A stretch of 47,982 nucleotides of DNA from an uncultured Clostridia bacterium. GTDB lineage: Bacteria > Bacillota > Clostridia > Christensenellales > Aristaeellaceae. Position numbers and translations under genes: made by a program. Where the stretch lies: assembly GCA_944333055.1 (NCBI GenBank), contig CALVKT010000039.1, positions 1 to 47,982 of the forward strand, written 5' to 3'. Under the pieces are notes generated by a model. The model made no database searches, had not been told where the DNA came from, and worked only from the letters and a program-made list of their open reading frames with translations. Shown one piece after another: positions 8,306 to 15,839 of the stretch. Position 1 is the first letter of the stretch; each line of letters opens with the position of its first letter.

Positions 8306-8352
8306 GCAAAAAACACCCTGCCCCCGTGCGCCGGGCGCACGGCCAGAGCAGG
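8306..8352 (-). terminator. Terminator of the small membrane protein gene
   Basis: On the minus strand CCGTGCGCC-CG-GCGCACGG is the core of a stem that is extended by GCAGG/CCTGC and followed by TTTTTT within a few bases. It lies just after the stop of the 92-residue protein. Confidence 0.7.
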
Positions 8353-8387
8353 ATGCGCAGGACGGGAAACGGGCCGCAGCCCCGGCC

Positions 8388-8666
8388 TCATCCCTTCTTC
8401 TCGGACCCGGTGCGGTGCTTCTTTCTGACGCGCAGGCCCTTGTGAATCGTGCGGAAGCGCCTGCGATATTTGAGGAGCTGCACGACGCACAGCACCACCA
8501 GCAGCACGGTGACGATCACGAGGATATCGGTGTGGGGAAAGCCGGTGAGCGCGCACACCAGCGTGATGACCGCGCTGGCCGCGGTGATGACCGCCAGACC
8601 GAGCGCATTGATCCGCCTGCGCTGGATGAACGCCTTGAGCTTCTCCCGGTTGAGCGGTTTGGGCAC
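8388..8666 (-). CDS. Small membrane protein with two transmembrane helices
   Basis: A 92-residue basic protein with two hydrophobic segments, about residues 20-42 and 48-66, separated by a short loop (GFPHTD). Both ends are rich in Arg and Lys, which predicts that both face the cytoplasm. The start is a GTG preceded by GGGAGG at seven bases, and a strong terminator follows, so it is a real single-gene unit. I do not recognise the family. It is next to, but divergent from, cysK. Confidence 0.7.
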   Translation of the reverse strand: MPKPLNREKLKAFIQRRRINALGLAVITAASAVITLVCALTGFPHTDILVIVTVLLVVLCVVQLLKYRRRFRTIHKGLRVRKKHRTGSEKKG

Positions 8667-8800
8667 GGGAAGCCACCTCCCAAAAAACGTCTAATTCTCT
8701 TCTATATTCTCCACGCCTTTGAAAACGCCTGTTAAGAAACCGTTAAGGCCCGTGCGGCCTGCCGCCGGTCAGTGCGCGCCGCCGCCCCCACATTCCCGCG

Positions 8801-8829
8801 TTGACAGCGCGGCGCGGCGGATTTATAAT
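8801..8829 (+). promoter_or_regulatory. Consensus sigma-A promoter of cysK-metY
   Basis: TTGACA (8801-8806), a 17-base spacer and TATAAT (8824-8829), a perfect match to consensus. The start codon is 39 bases after the -10 box, leaving no room for an S-box or T-box riboswitch, so control by such a leader is unlikely. Confidence 0.9.
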
Positions 8830-8867
8830 GCAGGAAAGCGCAACAAATCCACCGAAAGGGTGAGGGT

Positions 8868-9794
8868 ATGATCTACACATCGGCCGAACAGCTCATCGGA
8901 AACACGCCGCTGCTGCGCGCCGCGCGCGTGGAGCGGGAGGAGGGCCTGTGCGCCCGCCTGCTGCTCAAGCTGGAGGGCTTCAACCCCGGCGGTTCGAGCA
9001 AGGACCGCGTGGGCGCGGCGATGCTCGCGGACGCGGAGCGGCGCGGGCTGATCGGCCCGGGCAGCGTGATCATCGAGCCGACCAGCGGCAACACGGGCAT
9101 CGGGCTGTGCGTGGCGGCGGCGTCGCGGGGCTATCGCACGATCATCGTCATGCCCGACAGCATGAGCGTGGAGCGCCGGCAGCTGATGCGCGCCTACGGC
9201 GCGGAGCTGGTGCTCACCCCCGGCGCGGCGGGCATGCAGGGCGCGGTGGACCGGGCGCGGGCGCTCGCGTCCGCCATTCCCGGCAGCTTCATCCCCGGCC
9301 AGTTCGACAACCCGGCCAACCCGCGCGCGCACCAGGAGACGACCGGCCCGGAGATCTGGCGCGACGCGGACGGCGCCGTGGACATCTTCGTGGCGGGCGT
9401 GGGCACGGGCGGCACGATCACGGGCGTGGGCCGGTATTTAAAGGAACAAAACCCGCGCGTGCGCATCGTCGCCGTCGAGCCCGCCGCCTCGCCGCTGCTC
9501 AGCGCCGGATACGCCGGTCCGCACGGCATACAGGGCATCGGCGCGAACTTCGTGCCCGCCGTGCTCGATCGCAGCGTGATCGACGAGATCCTCCCCGTCG
9601 CGGACGACGATGCGATGGCCGCGGGCCGCGCGCTGGGCCGCCGGGAGGGCGTGCTCGTGGGCATCTCCTCAGGCGCGTGCCTGCACGCCGCCTGCCGGAT
9701 CGCCCGGCGCGCCGAAAACGCGGGCAAGACCGTCGTGGCGCTGATACCCGACGCGGGCGACCGCTACCTTTCCACCCCGCTCTACGAGGCATGA
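8868..9794 (+). CDS. cysK: Cysteine synthase (O-acetylserine sulfhydrylase)
   Basis: A 308-residue PLP enzyme of fold type II that makes cysteine from O-acetylserine and sulfide. The PLP lysine is Lys 45 in NPGGSSKDR (the usual Val before Ser-Lys region is replaced by Ser). The phosphate and substrate loops are PTSGNTGIG (71-79) and [10 protein letters not shown], and the C-terminal SSGA motif is present ([11 protein letters not shown]). Length and motifs are typical of CysK/CysM. metY follows after 35 bases and is read from the same promoter, so the pair can incorporate sulfide into both cysteine and homocysteine. No serine acetyltransferase gene is visible here. Confidence 0.93.
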   Translation: MIYTSAEQLIGNTPLLRAARVEREEGLCARLLLKLEGFNPGGSSKDRVGAAMLADAERRGLIGPGSVIIEPTSGNTGIGLCVAAASRGYRTIIVMPDSMSVERRQLMRAYGAELVLTPGAAGMQGAVDRARALASAIPGSFIPGQFDNPANPRAHQETTGPEIWRDADGAVDIFVAGVGTGGTITGVGRYLKEQNPRVRIVAVEPAASPLLSAGYAGPHGIQGIGANFVPAVLDRSVIDEILPVADDDAMAAGRALGRREGVLVGISSGACLHAACRIARRAENAGKTVVALIPDAGDRYLSTPLYEA

Positions 9795-9829
9795 CGCAGC
9801 GGGCGACCGCCCGCAAAGGGAGGCAGACC

Positions 9830-11113
9830 ATGAACACGCCGTATCGCTTTGAAACCATGCAGCTTCACGCCGGCCAGGAGCAGGCCGACCCGGCCACCGG
9901 CGCGCGCGCCGTGCCGATCTATCAGACGACCTCCTACGTGTTTGACAGCGCCGCGCACGCCGCCGCGCTCTTCGACCTCTCCGCGCAGGGCAATATCTAC
10001 GGCCGCATGAACAACCCCACGCAGGACGTGCTGGAAAAGCGCATCGCGGCGCTGGAGGGCGGCGTCGCCGCGCTGGCCACGGCCAGCGGCGCGGCGGCCA
10101 TCGCCTACGCCATGCAGGCGCTGTGCAAGCAGGGCGACCACATCGTCGCGCAGACGACCCTCTACGGCGGCACGTACAACTTCCTGGCGCACACGTTCGA
10201 GGAGAGCGGCGTGACGACCACGTTCGTCGATGCGCGCGACCTCGCCGGGGTGGAGGCGGCCATCCGGCCGAACACCCGGTGCGTCTATCTGGAGACGCTG
10301 GGCAACCCCAACAGCGACATTCCGGACATCGACGCCATCGCGGCCATCGCGCACCGGCACGGCCTGCCGCTGGTCATCGACAACACGTTCGGCACGCCCT
10401 ACCTCATCCGCCCCATTGAGCACGGCGCGGACGTCGTGGTGCACTCGGCCACCAAGTTCATCGGCGGGCATGGCACGTCGCTGGGCGGCATCATCGTGGA
10501 TTCCGGCCGCTACGACTGGAAGGCGAGCAGGCTGTTCCCGCAGATTGCCGCGCCCAATCCGAGCTACCACGGCGTGTCCTTCGCCGACATGTACGGCGGC
10601 GCGGCGCTGACGGCGTATATCCGCTGCGTGCTGCTGCGCGACACGGGCGCGTGCATCTCCCCGTTCAACTGCTTCCTGCTGCTCATGGGCGTGGAGACGC
10701 TCTCCCTGCGGCTGGAGCGCCACGCGTACAACACGCAGCGCGTCGTTGAATTCCTCGCCCGGCACCCGAAGGTGGCGAAGGTCAACCACCCAAGCCTGCC
10801 CGATCACCCCGACCACGCGCTCTACGCACGCTATTTTCCGAGCGGCGGCGCGTCGATCTTCACCATCGAGCTGCGCGGCGGGCGCGCGGCGGCGCAGCGC
10901 TTCTGCGACCGGTTGAGGCTCTTCTCTCTGCTGGCCAACGTCGCGGATGTCAAGTCGCTGGTCATTCACCCGGCGACGACCACGCACGGGCAGCTCACCG
11001 ACGAGGAGCTCGCCCGGCAGCACATCACACCCGGCACGATCCGCCTGTCCATCGGCACGGAGCACATCGACGATATCCTCGCCGACCTCGATCAGGCGCT
11101 CGCCACGCTTTAA
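9830..11113 (+). CDS. metY: O-acetylhomoserine sulfhydrylase (MetY type)
   Basis: A 427-residue PLP enzyme of the Cys/Met metabolism family. It makes homocysteine from O-acetylhomoserine and sulfide. Signs are the N-terminal [34 protein letters not shown], the cofactor aspartate region [14 protein letters not shown] and the PLP lysine in [13 protein letters not shown] (about residue 209). The insertion after the lysine ([16 protein letters not shown]) is the mark of the OAH sulfhydrylase subgroup and separates it from cystathionine gamma-synthase. The ATG has AAAGGGAGG nine bases upstream. It is the second gene of the cysK unit and is followed by repeats and a terminator. Confidence 0.93.
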   Translation: MNTPYRFETMQLHAGQEQADPATGARAVPIYQTTSYVFDSAAHAAALFDLSAQGNIYGRMNNPTQDVLEKRIAALEGGVAALATASGAAAIAYAMQALCKQGDHIVAQTTLYGGTYNFLAHTFEESGVTTTFVDARDLAGVEAAIRPNTRCVYLETLGNPNSDIPDIDAIAAIAHRHGLPLVIDNTFGTPYLIRPIEHGADVVVHSATKFIGGHGTSLGGIIVDSGRYDWKASRLFPQIAAPNPSYHGVSFADMYGGAALTAYIRCVLLRDTGACISPFNCFLLLMGVETLSLRLERHAYNTQRVVEFLARHPKVAKVNHPSLPDHPDHALYARYFPSGGASIFTIELRGGRAAAQRFCDRLRLFSLLANVADVKSLVIHPATTTHGQLTDEELARQHITPGTIRLSIGTEHIDDILADLDQALATL

Positions 11114-11117
11114 ACCG

Positions 11118-11186
11118 CCGCGAAGCGAAGCGCGGTGTCTGGGGGAGATCATCTCCCCCGGTGGGGTTTGAGCCCCAACGTCCCCC
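11118..11186 (-). repeat. GC-rich palindromic intergenic repeat, copy 1
   Basis: Read on the minus strand the order is GGGGGACGTTGGGG, CCCC, a short linker, GGGGGAGATGATCTCCCCC, and the end CGCTTCGCTTCGCGG. It matches copies at 11453-11525 and 46304-46371. Copies 1 and 2 point towards each other. Confidence 0.75.
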
Positions 11187-11262
11187 AACGCGCAGCGCCC
11201 GCCGGCCGGGGCCAGCGCCGCGTCAACCGCAAGCCCCGCAAAGACAATGTTCCCCAAAGAAG

Positions 11263-11293
11263 ACAGGCCATGCCGCGCGGCACGGCCTTTTTT
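11263..11293 (+). terminator. Terminator of cysK-metY
   Basis: GGCC-a-TGCCGCGCGGCA-c-GGCC folds into a stem and is followed directly by six T residues. The remaining sequence between metY and the next gene (about 11190-11260 and 11300-11450) shows no coding signal. Confidence 0.7.
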
Positions 11294-11452
11294 CATGCGG
11301 CACGCTCATTCATTTGTATCGGCGCGCAGCGGGCGTTTCGCAATGGCAAGAGGCGCGCGTGATCGGGATGATGGACGCCCCGCGGCGCGCGGGCGCAAGT
11401 CTGCGCTTGTCGCGCGTCGCTTTCTGGCCTCCTCCTTCTTGTGCTTCGCCCA

Positions 11453-11525
11453 GGGGGAACGTTGGGGCCGCAGGCCCCAAACCCCGCCTGGGGACCGGTC
11501 CCCAGACCCCCTTTTCGCTTCGCGG
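11453..11525 (+). repeat. GC-rich palindromic intergenic repeat, copy 2
   Basis: GGGGGAACGTTGGGG, palindromic GGGGCCGCAGGCCCC, AAACCCCGCC, then GGGGACCGGTCCCC and the end TTTTCGCTTCGCGG. It has the same order of elements as the copies at 11118-11186 (inverted) and 46304-46371. Confidence 0.75.
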
Positions 11526-11540
11526 CGCGCGGGCGGGGCT

Positions 11541-12311
11541 TTAGCGGCAGAACACGAAGCCCACCGCCGTCAGCGTGAAGCACAGCAGCGCGCAGGCAAA
11601 GGCGCACAGGAAGATCGCCTGCGCGATATCCCCGGCGACGGGCGCGTGCGTATCGCGGGCGCCCCCATCGATGCCCAGCACGGCGTTGAGCCGCATGCCG
11701 TCCCCGCCCGCGCGCAGCGGATGGCGGCCGACCACCCCGGCGCACAGCAGCACGAACGCGCCGAACACGCGCGCGGCGATCCGCTCCGCCGCCAGGGCCG
11801 CGCGCTGCGCCGCAGGCAGGCCGTCGCGCAGCGCCCGCACGGCGGTATAGAGCGCGCCCAGCGCCGCGCCCACGTGCAGCGGCGTGCCCAACGCGCACAG
11901 GATCAGCGGCGCGGCGACGCCGTAGGCGAATGCCGGCGCGAGCGAAGCGCACGTCTCGCGCACGCGCGCCTCATAGGCGGGGATGTCGCCGCGATACGCG
12001 CCGCCGACCAGCTCGTCCTTGACGCGCGCGGCGGCGGGCAGCGCGCCGAGGCCCGTGAACGCCGGGGCCATCAGCGCCGCGCTGAGCAGGGGATGCAGCG
12101 CGCTGAGCGCCGTGAGCACGCCGCCCAGGACGAGCGCGAACGTCAGCAGCGCGGGCGTGTCGTCCGTTCGCCCGTCCTTGCGGGTGTAGGCGCGGCGCAC
12201 GCGCACATACAGCGCGCACAGCAGCGACGAGAGCGCGTCGCGCGCGCGGGGCAGCGGCAGATAGACGCAGCAGGCGAGCAGTACGGCGGTGGGCACGGCG
12301 AGCATGCGCAT
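11541..12311 (-). CDS. CobD/CbiB-like integral membrane protein
   Basis: A 256-residue polytopic protein with about five hydrophobic segments. It has features that recall adenosylcobinamide-phosphate synthase CobD/CbiB: YGVAAPLILCALGTP, then LGALYTAVRALRDG, RVFGAF, and a C-terminal LGIDGG followed by APVAGDIAQAIFL. The conserved EN..DG residues of true CobD before the APL stretch are not present, and no other cobalamin gene lies in the window. It may therefore be a diverged paralogue with another role. It follows tmcAL by 24 bases on the same strand and is probably cotranscribed. The ATG has GGAGCG upstream. Confidence 0.5.
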   Translation of the reverse strand: MRMLAVPTAVLLACCVYLPLPRARDALSSLLCALYVRVRRAYTRKDGRTDDTPALLTFALVLGGVLTALSALHPLLSAALMAPAFTGLGALPAAARVKDELVGGAYRGDIPAYEARVRETCASLAPAFAYGVAAPLILCALGTPLHVGAALGALYTAVRALRDGLPAAQRAALAAERIAARVFGAFVLLCAGVVGRHPLRAGGDGMRLNAVLGIDGGARDTHAPVAGDIAQAIFLCAFACALLCFTLTAVGFVFCR

Positions 12312-12335
12312 GGCGAATCGCTCCTTTCCATCGGC

Positions 12336-13517
12336 TCAGAGGATGACGGGGCTGGTGCGGTAGTCGCGTCCGCTCGCGCGCAGCACGGGATTCGCGCAGC
12401 CCAGCGACCAGAGATCCTGCGCGCGCACGTCCAGCGCGAGCAGCGGGTCGGAAAAATCGGCGGCCTTGGCCACCAGCGGGATGCGGCTGTTTGCACGGAC
12501 GGCGTGCAGCAGCGGCTGCGCCTCGCGCCTGAAGCCCAGGATGCGCGCATACGTGGGCGCGGGATGCGCGACGGCAAACGATCGGGTGACGTGAAGCAGC
12601 ACGTTCGTGCACAGGCGCGAGAGGCGCGCATACGTGTAGCGCTTGGACTTGACGGCGAGGATGAGCGCATCGCGCGTGGCCGCCGTGCGCGCGGCGGCGA
12701 GGAAGCGGTGTTCCAGCCCCTCCTCCATCCCGGCGATCTGCGCAAGCTCGGCGGCGTCCGCCGTGCGCAGGCGGTAGAGCAGCGCCTGCGTCAGCGCCTC
12801 CTCCTCGTGCACGTCGCCGCGCGCCTCGGCTTCGCGCAGCAGGTCGGGACAGGGCACGGCGTCAAGCGCGCCGGACAGGTCGCCGCGCGCAATCGCCGCG
12901 CGCACGGCCGTCGCGCTGGCCAGCGCGCCGAGCGCCGCGTCGTGGTAATCGCAGCCCTCGCGCGCGGCGGGCACGGGCGCCATCTCCGGCGGCAGCGCGC
13001 GCAGATACTCCAGCGCCAGCGCCGCGTTGGGCCGGGCGACGGCCTCCGCCAGATTCTCCACGCCGCTGCACGCCTGCGCGGCCAGCGCCCGCGCCCGCGG
13101 ATAGGGCAGCCCCGCGTCCAGGTGCGCGCGCAGCGCCCGTTTGAAATCCGGCGTCTCCTCGTGCAGCGCCTTCGCCGCGTCCATGAGGTGCGGCAGGGAT
13201 TCGCGCTCGCAGCCAAAGGACAGGTGCGTAACCACGCCCAGCGCGGCGAGCAGCCCGACGCCGCCCGCCGCAAACTCCGGCGCGGGCGCGCCGCTCAGGC
13301 GCGCGGGCAGCTCCAGCACCAGGTCCGCGCCGCAGGAGAGCGCCATCCGCGCGCGCGTCCATTTGTCGTGGCGCGCGAAGCCGCCGCGCTGCACGGCGCA
13401 GCCGCTCATCGCACAGACGACGTAGTCCGCCGCGCACAGCGCCCGCGCCCGCGCGATGTGCAGCGCGTGGCCGCGGTGAAACGGGTTATACTCGCAGATG
13501 ATGCCGCAGACGCGCAT
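12336..13517 (-). CDS. tmcAL: tRNA(Met) cytidine acetate ligase TmcAL
   Basis: A 393-residue nucleotidyltransferase-like enzyme (YlbM family) that uses acetate and ATP to form N4-acetylcytidine at the wobble base of elongator tRNA-Met. The start MRVCGIICEYNPFHRGHALHI carries the HxGH motif (HRGH, residues 14-17). Other family signatures are VVCAMSGCAVQRG, FARHDKWTRARMAL, GADLVLELP and the later SKRYTYARLSRL. It uses acetate directly, and the divergent neighbour is acetate kinase, a common arrangement in Clostridia. The start has a GAGGAGG site. Confidence 0.93.
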   Translation of the reverse strand: MRVCGIICEYNPFHRGHALHIARARALCAADYVVCAMSGCAVQRGGFARHDKWTRARMALSCGADLVLELPARLSGAPAPEFAAGGVGLLAALGVVTHLSFGCERESLPHLMDAAKALHEETPDFKRALRAHLDAGLPYPRARALAAQACSGVENLAEAVARPNAALALEYLRALPPEMAPVPAAREGCDYHDAALGALASATAVRAAIARGDLSGALDAVPCPDLLREAEARGDVHEEEALTQALLYRLRTADAAELAQIAGMEEGLEHRFLAAARTAATRDALILAVKSKRYTYARLSRLCTNVLLHVTRSFAVAHPAPTYARILGFRREAQPLLHAVRANSRIPLVAKAADFSDPLLALDVRAQDLWSLGCANPVLRASGRDYRTSPVIL

Positions 13518-13587
13518 GGCCGCCTCCTCTCCGCGCCGCGAGGGCGCTTTTTTCCGGCACAGGCCGGTAAAAATTCGCGTGCGCGCT

Positions 13588-13615
13588 TTTCAAAACGGGA
13601 AAAGTGCGCTATAAT
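13588..13615 (+). promoter_or_regulatory. Likely promoter of ackA
   Basis: TATAAT at 13610-13615 with a weak -35 (TTTCAA region) about 17 bases upstream. A second -10-like TATAAC lies at 13665-13670. Confidence 0.45.
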
Positions 13616-13639
13616 GAATAATGAATCATTCGTTGTTCT

Positions 13640-13662
13640 GGGCTTATTTCGTGGATAAGCCC
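13640..13662 (+). promoter_or_regulatory. Inverted repeat in the ackA leader
   Basis: GGGCTTAT-(7 bases)-ATAAGCCC, two perfect 8-base arms. It lies between the TATAAT at 13610 and the ackA start, just before TATAAC. No T run follows, so it is more likely an operator or leader hairpin than a terminator. Confidence 0.5.
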
Positions 13663-13712
13663 ATTATAACATGCAAAGCGCGATTTACAAAGACAAACGG
13701 AGGTAGAATCCC

Positions 13713-14903
13713 ATGAAGATTCTGGTCATCAACGCAGGTTCTTCTTCCCTGAAGTTCCAGCTCATCGACATGGACGATGAATCCGTCAAGGCCAAGGGCC
13801 TTGTGGAGCGCATCGGCATCGAAGGCACCCACTTCAAGCAGACCGTGGGCGACAAGGTCATCAAGTTCACCCGCAACATGGCCGATCACACCGAGGCCAT
13901 CACGGCCGTGCTGGAGGCGCTCACCGACAAGGAGAACGGCGCGATCGCCTCGCTCGACGAGATCGGCGCGTGCGGCCACCGCGTGCTCCACGGCGGCGAG
14001 ACGTTCAAGCAGTCCGCGCTGGTGACCGAGGAGAGCCTCAAGGCCATCGAAGACCTCATCCCGCTGGGCCCGCTGCATCAGCGCCCGAACATCGCGGGCA
14101 TCAAGGCCTGCCAGGCGGTCATGCCGGGCAAGCCGAACGTGGCCGTGTTTGACACCGCGTTCCACCAGACCATGCCGCCCAAGGCGTTCCTCTACGCCGT
14201 GCCCTACGCGTACTACACCGATTACAAGGTGCGCCGCTACGGCTTCCACGGCACCTCCCACCGCTTCATCGCGGGCGAGACGCCCAAGTATCTGGGCAAG
14301 GATCCCAAGGACTGCAAATTCATCATCTGCCACCTGGGCAACGGCTCTTCGCTCAGCGCCATCGTCGGCGGCAAGGTCGTGGATACCTCCATGGGCCTCA
14401 CGCCGCTTGAGGGCGTGGTGATGGGCACGCGCAGCGGCGACGTCGATCCCGCCGTGCTCGAATACATCATGGACAACACCGGCATGGACATCCACGAGAT
14501 GCTCAACACCCTCAACAAGAAGTCCGGCTTCGCGGGCCTGTCCGTCTCCTCCGACATGCGCGATGTGAAGGCCGCCGCCGCCAAGGGCGACGCGCAGGCG
14601 CAGACCGCCGTGGACATCTGGACGTACCGCCTGCAGAAGTACATCGGCGCGTACATGGCCGCCGTGCAGGGCGCGGACGCCATCGTCTTCACCGCCGGCA
14701 TCGGCGAGAACGACACCGAGGCCTGCGCCGACGTGATCGCGGGCTTTGCGTGGATGGGCATCAAGATCGATCCGGCCAGGAACGTGCGCGGCGCGTGCGG
14801 CATCATCAGCACGGACGATTCCACCGTGAAGGTGCTGCGCATCCCGACCAACGAGGAACTGCCCATCGCGCGCGACACGCTGGAAATTGTGTCCAGGCTG
14901 TAA
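13713..14903 (+). CDS. ackA: Acetate kinase
   Basis: A 396-residue acetate kinase, making ATP from acetyl phosphate in fermentation. The first ATPase motif is LVINAGSSSLKFQL at the N-terminus. Further family features are ACGHRVLHGGE, VAVFDTAFHQTMP, YGFHGTSHRFI, CHLGNGSS, SMGLTPLEGVVMGTRSGDVDP and FTAGIGEND. Length and order are standard. The ATG has GGAGG at eight bases. No pta gene lies next to it; the downstream yceD-rpmF pair has its own consensus promoter. Confidence 0.97.
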   Translation: MKILVINAGSSSLKFQLIDMDDESVKAKGLVERIGIEGTHFKQTVGDKVIKFTRNMADHTEAITAVLEALTDKENGAIASLDEIGACGHRVLHGGETFKQSALVTEESLKAIEDLIPLGPLHQRPNIAGIKACQAVMPGKPNVAVFDTAFHQTMPPKAFLYAVPYAYYTDYKVRRYGFHGTSHRFIAGETPKYLGKDPKDCKFIICHLGNGSSLSAIVGGKVVDTSMGLTPLEGVVMGTRSGDVDPAVLEYIMDNTGMDIHEMLNTLNKKSGFAGLSVSSDMRDVKAAAAKGDAQAQTAVDIWTYRLQKYIGAYMAAVQGADAIVFTAGIGENDTEACADVIAGFAWMGIKIDPARNVRGACGIISTDDSTVKVLRIPTNEELPIARDTLEIVSRL

Positions 14904-14911
14904 CTTTTCGC

Positions 14912-14940
14912 TTGACAAGCACAGGCGTTGTGCGTATAAT
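14912..14940 (+). promoter_or_regulatory. Consensus promoter of yceD-rpmF
   Basis: TTGACA (14912-14917), 17-base spacer, TATAAT (14935-14940). A perfect consensus fits the high expression expected for a ribosomal protein unit. Confidence 0.9.
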
Positions 14941-14968
14941 ATGGAGCGGTCGACTTTGAGGTGAAACG

Positions 14969-15490
14969 ATGAAGCTGGATATCACCAAAGGCATTCAGAG
15001 AAAGGGCATCGACGTGCCTTTCGCGCTCACGGATGTCTGGGGCGAGGATCGATGGAACGGCGATACGGTGGCGTACGTCCGTCCCGTTTCCCTGTCCGGC
15101 ACGTATATGCTCGCCGATGAGACCGTCATTGTGCGCGGCGTCGCCCGCGCCGCGATTGAGTCCCCCTGCTCCCGCTGCCTGAGACCCACGGTCACCCAGG
15201 TCGAAGCGGCGTTTGAAGAGGCCTTTGCCCGCGATACGGGCGAGCCGCGTCAGGCGGACGATGATCTATACATGTATTCGGGCCATGTGCTCGAGCTGGA
15301 CGAAGCGGTGCGCACGGCGCTGCTGCTTGAAATGCCCTCGCGCGTGCTCTGCAAGGAGGACTGCCGCGGGTTGTGCAGCCAGTGCGGCGCAGACCTGAAC
15401 GTCCATGCGTGTTCGTGCCAGAAGGATCTGAACCACAGCAATCCTTTTTCGGCATTAGCATCTTTGCTGAATGAGGATGAGGAGGTGTAA
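14969..15490 (+). CDS. YceD family protein (DUF177)
   Basis: A 173-residue member of the YceD/DUF177 family, linked in other bacteria and plants to 23S rRNA accumulation and processing. The family order is visible: central CSRC (about residues 68-71) and C-terminal CKEDCRGLCSQCGADLN followed by CSC, which probably bind zinc. It stands directly before rpmF (three bases apart), the classic yceD-rpmF arrangement. The ATG follows a TGAGG site. Confidence 0.9.
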   Translation: MKLDITKGIQRKGIDVPFALTDVWGEDRWNGDTVAYVRPVSLSGTYMLADETVIVRGVARAAIESPCSRCLRPTVTQVEAAFEEAFARDTGEPRQADDDLYMYSGHVLELDEAVRTALLLEMPSRVLCKEDCRGLCSQCGADLNVHACSCQKDLNHSNPFSALASLLNEDEEV

Positions 15491-15493
15491 ACA

Positions 15494-15691
15494 ATGGCTT
15501 GTCCGAAGGGAAAAATCTCGAAGTCTCGCGGCCGTATGCGCCGTGCGAACTGGAAGCTGTCCGCGCCCGGCATCGTCAAGTGCCCGCGTTGCCAGCAGAT
15601 GAAGCTCGCTCACCGTATCTGCAAGCACTGCGGTTACTATGACGGTAAGCAGGTCATCAACATGGAAGCCGAAACCGCTTCCGCGAACTGA
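15494..15691 (+). CDS. rpmF: Ribosomal protein bL32
   Basis: A 65-residue large-subunit protein. It begins MACPKGKISKSRGRMRRAN and holds a zinc-binding CPRC...CKHCG set, so it is the zinc-type (C+) form. The tail is slightly longer than usual. It is the last gene of the unit and is followed by a strong terminator. Confidence 0.97.
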   Translation: MACPKGKISKSRGRMRRANWKLSAPGIVKCPRCQQMKLAHRICKHCGYYDGKQVINMEAETASAN

Positions 15692-15705
15692 TCACGGTTC
15701 AAATT

Positions 15706-15734
15706 CGCCCGGCCGGCGGCCGGGCGTTTTTTTG
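15706..15734 (+). terminator. Terminator of yceD-rpmF
   Basis: CGCCCGGCC-GGC-GGCCGGGCG directly followed by seven T residues. Confidence 0.9.
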
Positions 15735-15761
15735 TTTGCCTTTTTTGCGGCATGCGCAGAC

Positions 15762-15804
15762 GCGCCGGGCATCCTGCGGCAAAGGCCGCGCGGATGTCCG
15801 GCGC
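15762..15804. repeat. Long imperfect inverted repeat between rpmF and the SNF2 gene
   Basis: GCGCCGG-g-CATCC-t-GCGGC-aaag-GCCGC-gc-GGATG-t-CCGGCGC pairs along 17 positions with single-base bulges. No T run follows on either strand, so its role as a terminator of the minus-strand helicase gene is uncertain. Confidence 0.6.
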
Positions 15805-15839
15805 GCGGATGCGATTGGCGGGCGCGCGGCTTGGCGTGC

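Noticed and set aside
8667-8867. S-box, T-box or other riboswitch before cysK-metY
   Set aside because: The consensus promoter leaves a leader of only about 30 bases.
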